From Hofstenia miamia (taxonomy: Eukaryota; Xenacoelomorpha; Acoela), in contig SCFE01000092.1 of assembly GCA_004352715.1 (NCBI GenBank), positions 912,969 through 976,968 of the forward strand: DNA of 64,000 bases, read 5' to 3'. Below are positions 1 to 9,299 of the stretch, one piece after another. The stretch's first letter is position 1; each line of letters starts with the position of its first letter. The notes beneath the pieces were generated by a model. The model made no database searches. It saw only the letters and a program-made list of their open reading frames with translations, and was not told the DNA's origin. Both the position numbers and the translations under genes were made by a program.

Positions 1-2
1 TT

Positions 3-560
3 TCTAGGGATTGTCTAGTTCAGCAGCTGAAGAAGCGTATCAACTTTCGCGACCCATTCCTATGTGCCGCCGTTGCACTTGATCCACGCTTTAAGACAAG
101 TTTGATTCCAGACGATCTTCTGCCTGAAATCGTCGAAGTCCTTGAGGAACATCTCGATCTCCCAGTGGAGAAAGACCCCCCTGCTGTTTCATCAATCCAG
201 CAACCGCCACCGCCAGCAAAATCATCACTACTGGCGCGTGCGTGTCTCTCTGCAGCCAGCCAGCATATTTCTGCAAGCAAGCCAACGTCCAACGACAAGA
301 GAGCGGCTCTAATCAGCGAGCTGGAGATGTTCTCCCAACAACCTCTTCAGCCAGAGTCCGTTCAGCCACTGATGTACTGGGCTGAGACAAGCAGTTTCCC
401 GAATTTAAAGAAGTGTCGAGGGCTGTTTGCGACGAATACTAGCAGCGAGAGAACGAACTCTGTTGCCACATTTGTGATCAATGACCTCCGTCATTCTCTC
501 TCTGGCGCCAGTGCCGAGAAACTTATATTTGCAAAACGGAATTCAAGCTTTATATTTTGA
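3..560 (+). CDS. hAT-superfamily transposase, C-terminal part (open at left edge)
   Basis: The frame is open from the left window edge to a TGA at 558-560. It begins with a segment containing ALDPRFK, a phrase typical of hAT transposases a short way before their C-terminal dimerisation domain. A Gln/Pro-rich linker follows. The last 60 residues (YW...FPNLKKCRGLFATNTSSERT...LSGASAEKLIFAKRN) fit the hAT dimerisation region, in which YW, FPNL and the S-x-x-SER motif are the conserved landmarks. In cut-and-paste transposases this region makes the dimer; the catalytic residues would mostly lie upstream, outside the window. No stop or frameshift is visible in the part seen. Base composition is clearly more GC-rich than the surroundings, as expected of a fairly recent insertion. 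It could instead be a domesticated ZBED-like gene, but the hAT-like end just downstream argues for a transposon. Confidence 0.8.
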   Translation, partial: SRDCLVQQLKKRINFRDPFLCAAVALDPRFKTSLIPDDLLPEIVEVLEEHLDLPVEKDPPAVSSIQQPPPPAKSSLLARACLSAASQHISASKPTSNDKRAALISELEMFSQQPLQPESVQPLMYWAETSSFPNLKKCRGLFATNTSSERTNSVATFVINDLRHSLSGASAEKLIFAKRNSSFIF

Positions 561-687
561 TTTGTATTTTTATATTTTGTTGTTATCTAATAATGGTTAC
601 AACACTGTGCGCGGCGCGAAAACAATAATAATTCCGGACGTAAAAAATTCTATATTATTTTACTTGATTCAATCTGACTCGCCTGTC

Positions 688-784
688 AGCTACTTGGGAC
701 TGCTCGACTCGAGATTCGACTCGCGAGTTGACTCTCTGATTCGACTCGACTCGAACCTGAGTTTACCCGACTCGCAGGGCCCTA
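688..784 (+). mobile_element. 3' subterminal repeats and end of the hAT element
   Basis: About 130 bases after the transposase stop lies a run of degenerate GACTC/CGACT pentamers, ending in CTCGCAGGGCCCTA. Read from the other strand the end is TAGGGCCCTGCGAG, a plausible hAT terminal inverted repeat with short subterminal motifs that would bind transposase. The partner end and the 8-bp target duplication lie outside the window, so the exact boundary (about 784) is inferred. Confidence 0.55.
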
Positions 785-1164
785 CCTGAAATACTAAATT
801 TTTATTTGGTGATAACAAAAAGTGATAGTTATTTCTATCTTAAAGTCAATTTTTCCGAAAATTTGATGGTACAAGGTTAAGCAATTAATTCAAAAAAGTA
901 TTAAATAACTAACATTAAGATTTAAAAGTACATTAACTATATCCTAAGGCCGATTTACCACGTTGTAGTTGCAGGGATTATACAATGATATTCGAGTTGG
1001 TTTGCTAAGATCTATAGGTAATTGTAATTACACAAAAACAAGAGAAATTTTTTGTACAACCTCACTACTGCACTTAATGGGTGATTAAATATTGATTATT
1101 AACTCAATAATTTTACATCCATTATTTTCCTTAATGAAATTAAATCAAATTACTGTTATTTAAG

Positions 1165-1443
1165 ATGTCAACAAAAGCCTGTTACCGATTTTCTTCTAAT
1201 GGCTTCTGTCAATTTGGTGATCGTTGTCACTTTCGCCATGACATTTCGGAGAGGCGCCTTGATACTCAAACTACTGTAATCCAAGCTGCTCGTGCTGCTA
1301 TAGATTTAACGAATTTATTACCGGAAGAAATGTCTGAATTACGAGACAGTGAATTATCGAACATTGGGAAACGTTTTGTTGATTGTGAACAGCCAAAGGA
1401 AGGATCTTTCAAATTTAACTTCAAGTCTACTGATCCTGAATGG
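1165..1443 (+). CDS. CCCH/CHY zinc-finger protein, exon 1 (CCCH finger)
   Basis: First coding exon of an eight-exon gene seen up to 7105. It starts at an ATG just after TTTAAG and ends at TGG|GTAAGC in phase 0. Residues 6-24 form a CCCH zinc finger with spacing C-x8-C-x5-C-x3-H (CYRFSSNGFC, then DRCHFRH), the fold used by RNA-binding proteins. The assembled protein continues through a coiled segment and a Cys-pair region to a C-terminal CHY finger. Proteins pairing a CCCH finger with a CHY finger occur in fungi and invertebrates; CHY fingers bind three zincs and occur in ubiquitin-ligase and mitochondrial assembly factors. I cannot assign a specific function. An RNA- or protein-binding role is inference from the domains only. 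No promoter could be recognised upstream. Confidence 0.78.
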
Positions 1444-1586
1444 GTAAGCGTGATTCTTTGGTACATTCAATGTATTTTGTTTAGCCTTATGATGTTGCAG
1501 TTATCAATCTCTTAGTAAGCCTACCCGAAACTTACCCGTTAAAGGTAATATGGTGATTAAAACTTAATTCTTTTGTGTTGCTTTAG

Positions 1587-1826
1587 GTAATGTCTGTACA
1601 TGTGTCTGAAAGTGATGATATACCAATTACAATTTCTGAGTACTAAGCTATTCGTACATATTCAAAATTAACATTGTTTAGAAGTATTCAAGATGGAATA
1701 GATGGGTATTTAAAAGAGAGACAAGATGTTATTGATGAAACAAAGCATGCTATTTTAATGTTTCGGCCTTTTCTTCGATGGTTAGATAGAAATCTCGAAG
1801 AATTTTTCACACGTGGGCTTAGAAAG
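1587..1826 (+). pseudogene. CCCH/CHY zinc-finger protein, exon 2 with an in-frame TAA
   Basis: The acceptor CTTTAG and the donor AAG|GT frame exactly 80 codons in phase 0, matching exon 1 before and exon 3 after. Codon 20 is TAA (1644-1646); the other 79 are open. The part after the stop is clearly coding-like (DGIDGYLKERQDVIDETKHA, then FRPFLRWLDRNLEEFFTRGL) and reads on into exon 3. No alternative AG in the right phase avoids the stop while keeping that segment. It may be a sequencing error, a null allele, or recent pseudogenisation. Confidence 0.65.
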
Positions 1827-2259
1827 GTTTGACAATTGTAGACTTTCTGTTTTTGTTCATCTATAAAGTACTGTTATTATATTTTCCGGAAAAATGTAAT
1901 GATTCGATATATTGTTTATTAAAAGACTGAGTACATTTTAAGCGTTTTTTAAACATGTAATTGAGTTTAAAATTCAGTTTACTATTCTAAATATATTGAA
2001 CCACTTACAAGCACTTTAATGTTATAAGAGCACTGTTAGATTTTATAATTTATTTTAGTTTGTAATATCAGTATTTTCTTAAATTGTTGAAAGACAAAAT
2101 ATTATACTTCGTATTAGCTGTTGCTTTTAACATTGTTTATGGACAAATAGTATTCCATGATGCGTTTATAATTCAAATTTAACTTAATATTTAAAGGAGT
2201 GCTACCTAAAGTTAACGTTTTTGCAAAATCATTTCGTATTTTTATATATTCCATTTACA

Positions 2260-2488
2260 ATTAGCATTAGTTGAAGACTCAGTTGGAATTGCAAGCATCC
2301 AAAATTGAAGTTATTAAAAATAAAGGTGTTGAAATACCAAATTCTTCCGCTGACAAAGAAGAANNNNNNNNNNNNNNNNNNNNNATTAGCATTAGTTGAA
2401 GACTCAGTTGGAATTGCAAGCATCCAAAATTGAAGTTATTAAAAATAAAGGTGTTGAAATACCAAATTCTTCCGCTGACAAAGAAGAA
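2260..2488. other. 104-bp assembly overlap around a 21-N gap
   Basis: Bases 2260-2363 and 2385-2488 are identical and flank 21 Ns. This is the pattern of two contig ends that overlap but were not merged, not a real tandem duplication. It duplicates the start of exon 3 of the CCCH/CHY gene. Confidence 0.9.
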
Positions 2489-2666
2489 AGTTTGAATTCC
2501 GATGAGGACATTGTTACAAAACAACCCATTCAATACATGAAGGATCGCGATGATATTGAGGAAGTACGCGCTACTCTTGAAAAATATAAGATTCTGAATT
2601 GTGAATCTGCAAGTTCAGATTCTGACGAAAACACTAAAGATTTTCAACCGCAGGCTGATATATCAC
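2396..2666 (+). CDS. CCCH/CHY zinc-finger protein, exon 3
   Basis: The acceptor is the second of two AGs in CAATTAGCATTAG|TTG; only this one keeps the frame open from exon 2 (RGLRK joined to LKTQLELQASKIE). The exon is charged and helical at first, then acidic and Ser-rich (ESASSDSDENTKD), and ends at TCA C|GTAATC in phase 1, which matches the exon at 3901. Its first part also appears before the N gap at 2364-2384, an assembly overlap. The end is less certain than the start because the frame stays open beyond the donor. Confidence 0.6.
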
Positions 2667-3019
2667 GTAATCTTTGCTTAAAAATATGTTTTTATATTTC
2701 GAAACGAGGTATTGTTTCTAACTTAGCTGACTTTCTTCGGCGTCGTTCTATAAGGAAAATATGATTAACTGCATATTTAAAATTCGCATACTGTACTAAG
2801 CCATGATTATATGCATATATTTTAGATGTATATTGAATTTTGTTTTCAACATAACTTAAAATAATATATAGGAACACCATTTTGAAACTGATAACTCCCA
2901 TTCGCAATTTCACAAGCCATGTTCGATAGCATATGCGTTGTTGCTTATCTATTTAAGTAAAAGTAAAATGATGCAGTGTTTTATCTGTCTTCTCACCTTT
3001 TATTTACTACTGTCTTTCA

Positions 3020-3846
3020 ACACTGTCATCTCTGAACAACTTTGATATTTTATGATAGCCTTAATTGAAGCAACTCTCATATATTTCGGCTGAATACGCA
3101 TGTCACATTTCTGCAAAAGGTGTGCATTTCAAAATAATGTATGTAGTTCCCTTAATAATTTTTCAGCTACTAGCATACATGGCCAGTCCTAGAAACGCGT
3201 AGACCGGTGGGTGGAGTTGGGACGAAGCAATAATTCGCTTGTAATTAAACTTCTCAGGGTTAGGCCAGGAAGTACATTAATTGAAAATGAATATATATAT
3301 AAATATAATGTGTTTAAAACGATTTAAACCAATTATAATCCAGCATTAATTTTTAAGTTTTTTCCTTAATTTAATGAAACAAAATATTAATTTTATGACA
3401 TATCAGCTACAAACGTTACCGTATTTTCCAAAAACAACAATATTTCTTTTTATGACTATAACTTCCTATTTAACTGTACTCCGGGCCTGTAAACCATCTA
3501 ATTTTAAGCAGACTGCAAAATAGACCAACCGAAAATTTTATAATTTTTATTACTTTTGGTTGCCCTAATTATTAATGAAGAACAACCTCATTTCTCAATT
3601 AATATCGAAATCTTGCGAAGGAAAATTAATAAATATGAAATATAATACGACCAGATATGTCAAAAGAAATTGTTTTGTTGCATGATAATTTCCATATCCA
3701 AAATTATATAGCTTTTGCCTCGAAAAATCCATTATTAAATCAAGTTTTATCTCAGAATATTTTATCCGGTAAACAAGTTAAATTTTACCGGATATTCGGA
3801 TCGGGTTGTGTAATTACCGATTTTACCGGATTCCAGCACATCCCTA
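3020..3846 (-). mobile_element. Truncated hAT-like element, copy 2 of the TAGGGATG family
   Basis: This is the reverse complement of the left part of the element at 53315-54758. The end at 3846 reads (minus strand) TAGGGATGTGCTGGAATCCG, against TAGGGATGTGCCGAAATCCG in the other copy, and similarity continues through the PolyA-like tracts and the GGCCAGGAAGTACATTAATT region to about 3020. The opposite terminus is missing here, so the copy is truncated and its target duplication cannot be seen. It lies in intron 3 of the CCCH/CHY gene. The 74-codon frame within it is not a gene. Confidence 0.75.
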
Positions 3847-3900
3847 GTTATTTGCTTGTTCTAGTATCTCGAGTAATTTGAAATCTCTCTTATATTTTAG

Positions 3901-4235
3901 AAAATGTTGGTGCTGGCACTGAGGCTAGATTATTGGGGTTAAAACTAAGTTCAAACGTGTCTACTATTATCTGTACATATGTATCAGCCACTGTGTCCTG
4001 TAATCGTTGCCATAATATTCAAACAGTTGGAGTACAGTCATGTATTGGACATTCGATAGTTTGCAGCAAGTGCAGTTCTTCCTTCTCACTGAATTTCCGT
4101 CCTCGTTTTATTCATTCGGCTTCATCAGTTCTAGGCCATTTTGATTTGGTTGACTGCAAAACAAAAGACTTTTTGAGTCTTACATCTAAATATGATGTTG
4201 TCTGTTTCGAATGCCAACAGAATAATTCAACTCAG
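3901..4235 (+). CDS. CCCH/CHY zinc-finger protein, exon 4 (Cys-pair region)
   Basis: Acceptor TATATTTTAG and donor CAG|GTATGT. Two bases complete the split codon from exon 3, then 111 codons follow in phase 0. The protein reads GTEARLLGLKLSSNVST, then three Cys pairs (CNRC, CSKC, CFEC) that look like the knuckles of zinc-ribbon folds. A fourth pair (CNKC) lies in the next exon. This region is typical of the segment that precedes the CHY finger in CHY-domain proteins. It starts only 54 bases after the end of a truncated hAT-like element. Confidence 0.78.
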
Positions 4236-5049
4236 GTATGTTTGTTCTATTAGAGAAAAGTTTTTGTATATTTAAGTTATTGATTAAAGATTTTTTTGTT
4301 TACTAATATTTTCATTGTTTTTTCATTTGCAGAACATTCGTTTCTTGTTCATTTTATATTTTAGTAGTCTATGATAGAATTTTACTTTAAATTTCATAAT
4401 CGTAGAATTTTGAAGTGAGTTTAATCATTTGCCTAGTATTTTAATTAGTTTTCAAGTTATTCTGGGAGCCCATATTGAATAAATTACCCAAAATTTGTCA
4501 ATTTATTTGTTTATTAAATAATAATCACAATAACTTATGCGACACTTCCTCTCAGCGAGCGATTATTATTATTATTATTTAAAAGAATGAAAAACACGGT
4601 TAAATTATTTTCGTTTATTTGTAGCTTTCCAGAGGAAAGCATCTGCCCGATTTTTCCCATTTTGGATTACATTGCAACACAACCGATATTATCGCTCCCG
4701 CATTGTATACTACAATACTACTACTGAAAAAAATTGTTGTTGTTACGGAATTTATTATCATTTTATTTCGAAAGAATAGTGTTCTTTAAATTTTGGAAAA
4801 TAGTCAGTTTTTCATTTAGATTGCAATTGAAAAAATGGTAGTTGGGCCTATTAACTTGTTATTAAGATATAGCTCCGGTAACAAATATTAGAAAACTTTA
4901 AAACGAAAGTACACAAGTTTTTTCACCTCGTTAAATTGCATTCTTTGGACCAACACACTTAGGCGATCACGCACAATCAACAACAGTACCCGTATAAAAC
5001 ACCAGATGGGGACAGTGACTTTATTAAAATTTCACTAAACTTGTCTCCT

Positions 5050-5890
5050 CAAAATTCAAGAAGCGTTCTGCAATATCTTTACTCTACTGGAACCACAGAC
5101 CGCAATACTTTACTCAAAATCGGGTGTGAATCTAAAAACATTCTACGGATTCTTCAAGAAGTTGACTAAAACGAACACGCTAAAAAGGAAGAATGGACGT
5201 GGGCGACTCTCAAATTGAGTAGAAGTGAACGGAATAATTTTGTCAAAATTGCTTTACAAAACCCATTGAAATCAGCCTCTCATTTGAACTCAAGGTTTCA
5301 AGAAACACATAACAAAGTTATCTCAATATCGACAGTGTACCGAGCACTTTTAAAAGCGTGCAAAAAATTGCCACTATTGAAACAAAACAGACTGACACTG
5401 GATGGATTTTTCAGAAATATTTTAATAACCGATGAGTCCACGTTCCAGCTGCATAGAAACAACATTTCTCATTGGAATATGACAGCCAAGACGTCTCTCA
5501 AACCATCTCCAAAATTTTCCCAAAAATGCATGGTTTGGAGTGCTTTGAACTATAAAGGATTTTGCCTGAAAATTGTGAAATTCAGTGATATTTGAGCAGA
5601 GTTTATTCCATTTGCGAACCGGTATTATCGGACTGGATGGATCCTTCAGCAAGACATATCCAATATTTCTTCAGAGAAAAATATTTGCAAATTTTGTAGT
5701 GGTCTGCCAACTCACCGGACCTTTCACCTATATCTAATGTAAAGGGATCATGAAGGACGATGTCGAAAAGAAAATCCTAATAATATTTAAAACTTAAACA
5801 ATATTTGCTGGAGTCCAAAGAAAAAATACCCCGAGAATGCAGAATTTGATGGAATCAATTAGGACGGATTTTTGAAATCTGTTCGCAATT
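5050..5890 (+). pseudogene. Tc1/mariner transposase relic
   Basis: Several frames give pieces of a Tc1-type transposase in the right order: a GRGRLS linker after the helix-turn-helix domain (about 5196), ISISTVYRALLKACKK (about 5320), the first catalytic Asp in ILITDESTFQLHRN (about 5425), KCMVWSALNYKGF (about 5525) and an SPDLSPI motif near 5716 where SPDLxPIENxW is expected. The expected Glu and the second Asp are lost to frameshifts or deletion, so it is dead. It sits in intron 4 of the CCCH/CHY gene, same strand. Terminal repeats could not be recognised. Confidence 0.7.
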
Positions 5891-6081
5891 TTGTCTAATT
5901 TCTTTTACATAAGCTTTTCGAAAACTTAATTTGCAATCGAATGATATAAATTGAAAAAAAAATTCTGTTTCTCATTTTTTTGATCGGAGCTTTAGAATTT
6001 TACATTGATGTCAGAAACTAGCAAGGATAGAGTTTAAATGAGTCTGCTTCGGATTTTTAAATTGTTAAAATTTATTTTTAG

Positions 6082-6193
6082 GGGATTGCGAATGGTCAGC
6101 ACAAAGTGATGTTTTGCAACAAATGTAATTCAAAAATACAAATTTTCTTTGAATCGATTCGCTTGGTTCGACTTACCCAGTCAGTGGCTTTTG
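6082..6193 (+). CDS. CCCH/CHY zinc-finger protein, exon 5
   Basis: Acceptor TATTTTTAG, donor TTTTG|GTATAT, leaving phase 1. The exon encodes GIANGQHKVMFCNKCNSKIQ and a following segment. The CNKC pair completes the zinc-ribbon region begun in exon 4. The 1.85-kb intron before it holds a Tc1 relic. Confidence 0.75.
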
Positions 6194-6228
6194 GTATATT
6201 AGTGAAGTTATAACTTTTCTTGATTTAG

Positions 6229-6355
6229 TGCCTTTAGACATTAGAAGAATTTCGAAAAAGGCACAACGAGAAAAGGATCCACTCATCATTCCCGGGCAGC
6301 CACTTCCGAAGAAGGGTAGTTGCAAGCACTTTGGGAAAAGTCGAAGATGGTTTAG
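6229..6355 (+). CDS. CCCH/CHY zinc-finger protein, exon 6 (start of CHY finger)
   Basis: A 35-base intron separates it from exon 5, very short beside its neighbours but with the frame kept. It encodes IRRISKKAQREKDPLIIPGQ and ends in GSCKHFGKSRRWF, the C-x-H start that opens a CHY zinc finger. It leaves phase 2 at TTTAG|GTATT. Confidence 0.78.
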
Positions 6356-6803
6356 GTATTAAAGAAATTTTTTCTTTTACTAATACTTTTTCTCTTTTTT
6401 CAAAGTAAGAGGGATCGCAAAATACTATGAATATATTCGAACATGTTATGATGTTGTTGATTCACTGCATTTTTTAATCAAAATAGTGTTTTCAGATTTC
6501 ACGTTTGCTTATCGTCAATTACCGCTCATCAATTTGTAAATATTCTTTGAAATGCATTAATTTAAAAAATATTGTTTTGTTAGATCAACATATTAATTTG
6601 CTGCAGCCATTATAAAAAATAATTGACAGTCATTGGAGTATTTTATAAGGCATTAATCAATCTGTTTTATCGTTGGGTGACCATACTGACATCACTCCTC
6701 AACGTATTGGACGTTCGCAAATTTCCTGATTTAATGGTCTCCATAGCAGCATTTGCGCTAAGAGCTAAATCAGCATTTAGACATGTAATATTCAATATTT
6801 CAG

Positions 6804-6915
6804 GTTCAATTGTTGTGGAAAGCTGTATCCTTGTGAAGATTGCCATAATTTAGTCGAGACACATGAAATGGAACGTGCCAAAAGAATTGTATGTGGCTAT
6901 TGTAGCAAAGAGCAG
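6804..6915 (+). CDS. CCCH/CHY zinc-finger protein, exon 7 (CHY finger core)
   Basis: Acceptor ATTTCAG, donor GAGCAG|GTTCG. It encodes the core FNCCGKLYPCEDCHNLVETH and then IVCGYCSKEQ. The order of ligands (CC, C-x2-CH, H, C-x2-C) is that of the CHY finger (Pfam zf-CHY), so the domain call is firm. Confidence 0.85.
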
Positions 6916-6995
6916 GTTCGTTTCTTTTAATATTTTTTTTACAATATTTTGCTTATTGTTTTTCGTTTTCTTCCCTCTCAATTGATGTCATTTAG

Positions 6996-7105
6996 GCCAT
7001 TCATCCTAGTAATGCGTGCTGTTCTTGTGGTGCAGAGTTCGTTAAATCAAAGTCTTCACATTGGGAAGGCGGCCAAGGCTGTCGCAATAAAATCACAATG
7101 AGCAG
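6996..7105 (+). CDS. CCCH/CHY zinc-finger protein, exon 8 (end of CHY finger)
   Basis: Acceptor TCATTTAG, donor AGCAG|GTATAA, leaving phase 2. It encodes AIHPSNACCSCGAEFVKSKS and SSHWEGGQGCRNKITMSR. The CxCG pair and the SSHWEGGxGCR motif are hallmarks of the end of CHY domains in CCCH/CHY proteins. At least one more exon is expected; I could not find it in the window, and an R2-like retrotransposon fragment starts 235 bases downstream. Confidence 0.8.
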
Positions 7106-7339
7106 GTATAAACTAATAACTAGAGCGACCCAATTTTGATGTAGTACATCAAAATTTTTTACCTGACCACTTCAAAATTTTGACTTTATTTTGACGTAAA
7201 GAAAAAGCAGTCAATAATGGTTGAGAAAGTGACTTATATCAATCTTTTTTTCTTGAGTAAATATGCATTTTTAGACTATCTATTGTTACCTATCAGCAAT
7301 AAATATCATTATAAGTAATACTAACAGATAATATATTTA

Positions 7340-8242
7340 GGGCTAAAGGAATATGTAGAAAAGCAACCTAATGGGTCCCTATTGGAGGTCACTAAGGAGT
7401 TAAGGAAGATAAGAGCTGACAGCGAAGGAAAGAAGGTTTACCAGAGTAGGATGGAATCAGAGAGTCAAAGAAGGTATAGGCAGAAGGCAATGCATGGAGA
7501 ATACTGGAGGAACACAGAAAAGTGTGACATAGAAGAGAGCAGCAAGTGGTTAAAGAAAGCAGGACTCAAAAGAGAAACAGAAGCATTGATAATGGCAGCA
7601 CAGGAGCAAACAATAACAACAAACTGGGTGAAGAAGCATATAGACAGAAGAGTGGAAGTAAGTCATAAGCGTAGGCTATGTAAGAAAGAGTGTGAGACAG
7701 TAGATCATCTGATAGCACGATGTGAGAAGTTGTCGCAGAATGAGTATAGGTTCAGGCATGACAAGGTAGGACGAATGGTACACTGGAGCTTGAGCAGGCA
7801 GCATGGGTTAGAAGCAGGAGACAAATGGTATGAGCACAAGCCGCAGGGAGCCATCGAGAATGAGAAGGTTAAGATACTGTGGGACTTCAACATACAGACA
7901 AGCAAGGTGATAGAAGCAAGGAGGCCAGACATAGCAGTGGTAGACAAAGAGAAAAGATTAGGAACAGTGATAGACATAACTGTACCAAAGGACAGGAATA
8001 TAGAAAGCAAGGAGAAAGAGAAGATAGACAAGTACAGGGAGTTGGCAGAGGAAATAGAAAGGCTATGGAAGTTAAAGAAGGTTGAAGTAGTCCCGGTAGC
8101 TGTAGGAGCAGTAAGTAAGAGGCATAAGAGATACTTGGGGGAGTTGAGAGTACCAAAGTGGGGATTAGTAGTAGCACAGAAGGCAGCATTGTTAGGAACA
8201 GCTAGAGTCCTGAGGAAAGCTCTCAGACTCCGTGGTAACTGA
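7340..8242 (+). pseudogene. R2-superclade non-LTR retrotransposon, 3' (endonuclease) part of ORF
   Basis: About 300 codons, open to TGA. The sequence matches the region after the reverse transcriptase in R2/R4/HERO-type elements. It has a Cys/His knuckle (CKKECETVDHLIARC, about residues 115-129), a KWYEHKP motif, and the restriction-like endonuclease signature RRPDIAVV followed by a TVIDITVP strand, i.e. PD-x(n)-D as in PD-(D/E)XK nucleases. In such elements this nuclease nicks the target to prime reverse transcription. The reverse transcriptase itself is absent: the copy is 5'-truncated near 7340, normal for target-primed insertion. GC content and an undamaged frame suggest a recent insertion. 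The long opposite-strand frame is a shadow. Confidence 0.75.
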
Positions 8243-8350
8243 TGAATTCCCCGAGCTGAGAGGGATACCAGCATGAAGCTGTGAGAAGTAGAATAGTAAT
8301 AATAAGAATGAAGAACTTTATTTGCTGCTGAAAGCAACATTACAAAAATA
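8243..8350 (+). mobile_element. 3' untranslated tail of the R2-like element
   Basis: After the TGA there is a GC-balanced stretch that ends in GAAGAACTTTATTTGCTGCT and AACATTACAAAAATA. The AACTTTATT phrase is common near the 3' ends of invertebrate non-LTR elements; a similar one ends the element at 18950-21720. No long poly(A) is visible. The exact 3' end is uncertain. Confidence 0.4.
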
Positions 8351-8842
8351 TAAAAACAAGTCAAGTTTTACGGCAGCAAGGACAGTCACAGGAGATAAAG
8401 TAGGAGCAGATGGAAGAGTAGGCGAAGTTGGAGAAGGGCTCAGCAAAGAGGAAAGACATCAAAAATTTCTTGAAGCTTGGCGGCGAGGAAAGAAATCAAT
8501 TACTGTCGGAGGGTTGAGAATCAAGATGTAATTAGCAGCAATACTAGCATGATTAGAAAACGAGTGAAGGGTGTAATGCTTCTTGGGACGATGAATGGAG
8601 CCATCATCAGAGCGGAAATTAGAGAACTTTATGAAATCAAAAGGATCAAGTTCCAATTTGCGAGTGAGCAAGCGATTGAACAAGAGGAGATCACAGGCAA
8701 AATGATGCTGCGGTGCGGCAAGTTTTACAAAAATGTTTCCTGCTCTCAGCTCTATTTGCAACATAGTGCTTTTAACATTACCTGTAGCCAGTTGTATACA
8801 ATGGTAGAGAAAGGGTTTAGTAGGAAATATCAATATTTTGTA
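8351..8842. other. Unassigned sequence, possibly repeat-derived
   Basis: This stretch is more GC-rich than average and holds two overlapping open frames (8322-8531 and 8477-8944). I recognise no domain in either, and the second runs into a MITE. It may belong to an unrecognised repeat. Confidence 0.3.
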
Positions 8843-9040
8843 AAGCCCATGCTACACGAACAACTTTTGTCACTAATTTTTGTTGGCCAACGAAAATCGT
8901 TATGGCGCCCCAATTTCCAACTAAAATCCGGTGTAATTATCTAAACTAAAGTTGCTGGTTCTAACCAAGTAAAATTGGTGACAAATTTGTTCGTTCTTAA
9001 GACGAATTGTCAATAAAATCTGTTCGTATAGCATGGGCTT
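8843..9040. mobile_element. Short MITE with about 20-bp terminal inverted repeats
   Basis: The left end AAGCCCATGCTACACGAACA (8843-8862) matches the reverse complement of the right end at 9021-9040 with one mismatch, and the arms continue to show weaker complementarity inside. At 198 bp with no coding capacity it fits a miniature inverted-repeat transposable element. The flanking bases do not show a clear target duplication longer than 2 bp, so the superfamily is unknown. Confidence 0.65.
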
Positions 9041-9299
9041 AACAATCATGTAAAAAGTGCAATGTGAAAGCTGTGTTTGTGTGCCCTAAGTTTGATTTGT
9101 TGTCGTATTTCGTTTAGTTGGTGCATGTGCAGATTGCGATTGTCTTCAAATGACTAAGCAGAGCCGAGCATACAAAACAGCAACAATTGCATTGCATTTT
9201 TAAAATAAAAGCCTTCAATTTAAATTTAACTTCTGGGTACTTTTGCCGTAAAGCGTTACCCCCTCGAATGTTTGCAAAAATGAGCAAATTTATTAGCAT

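Noticed and set aside
7705-8364. 219-codon minus-strand open frame
   Set aside because: It is antisense to the R2-like endonuclease ORF, is Leu/Ser-rich in the way reverse frames of Lys/Glu-rich proteins are, and has no domain.
8477-8944. 155-codon plus-strand open frame
   Set aside because: Its last third is the left part of a MITE (8843-9040) and no domain or homology is recognisable; probably chance or repeat-derived.
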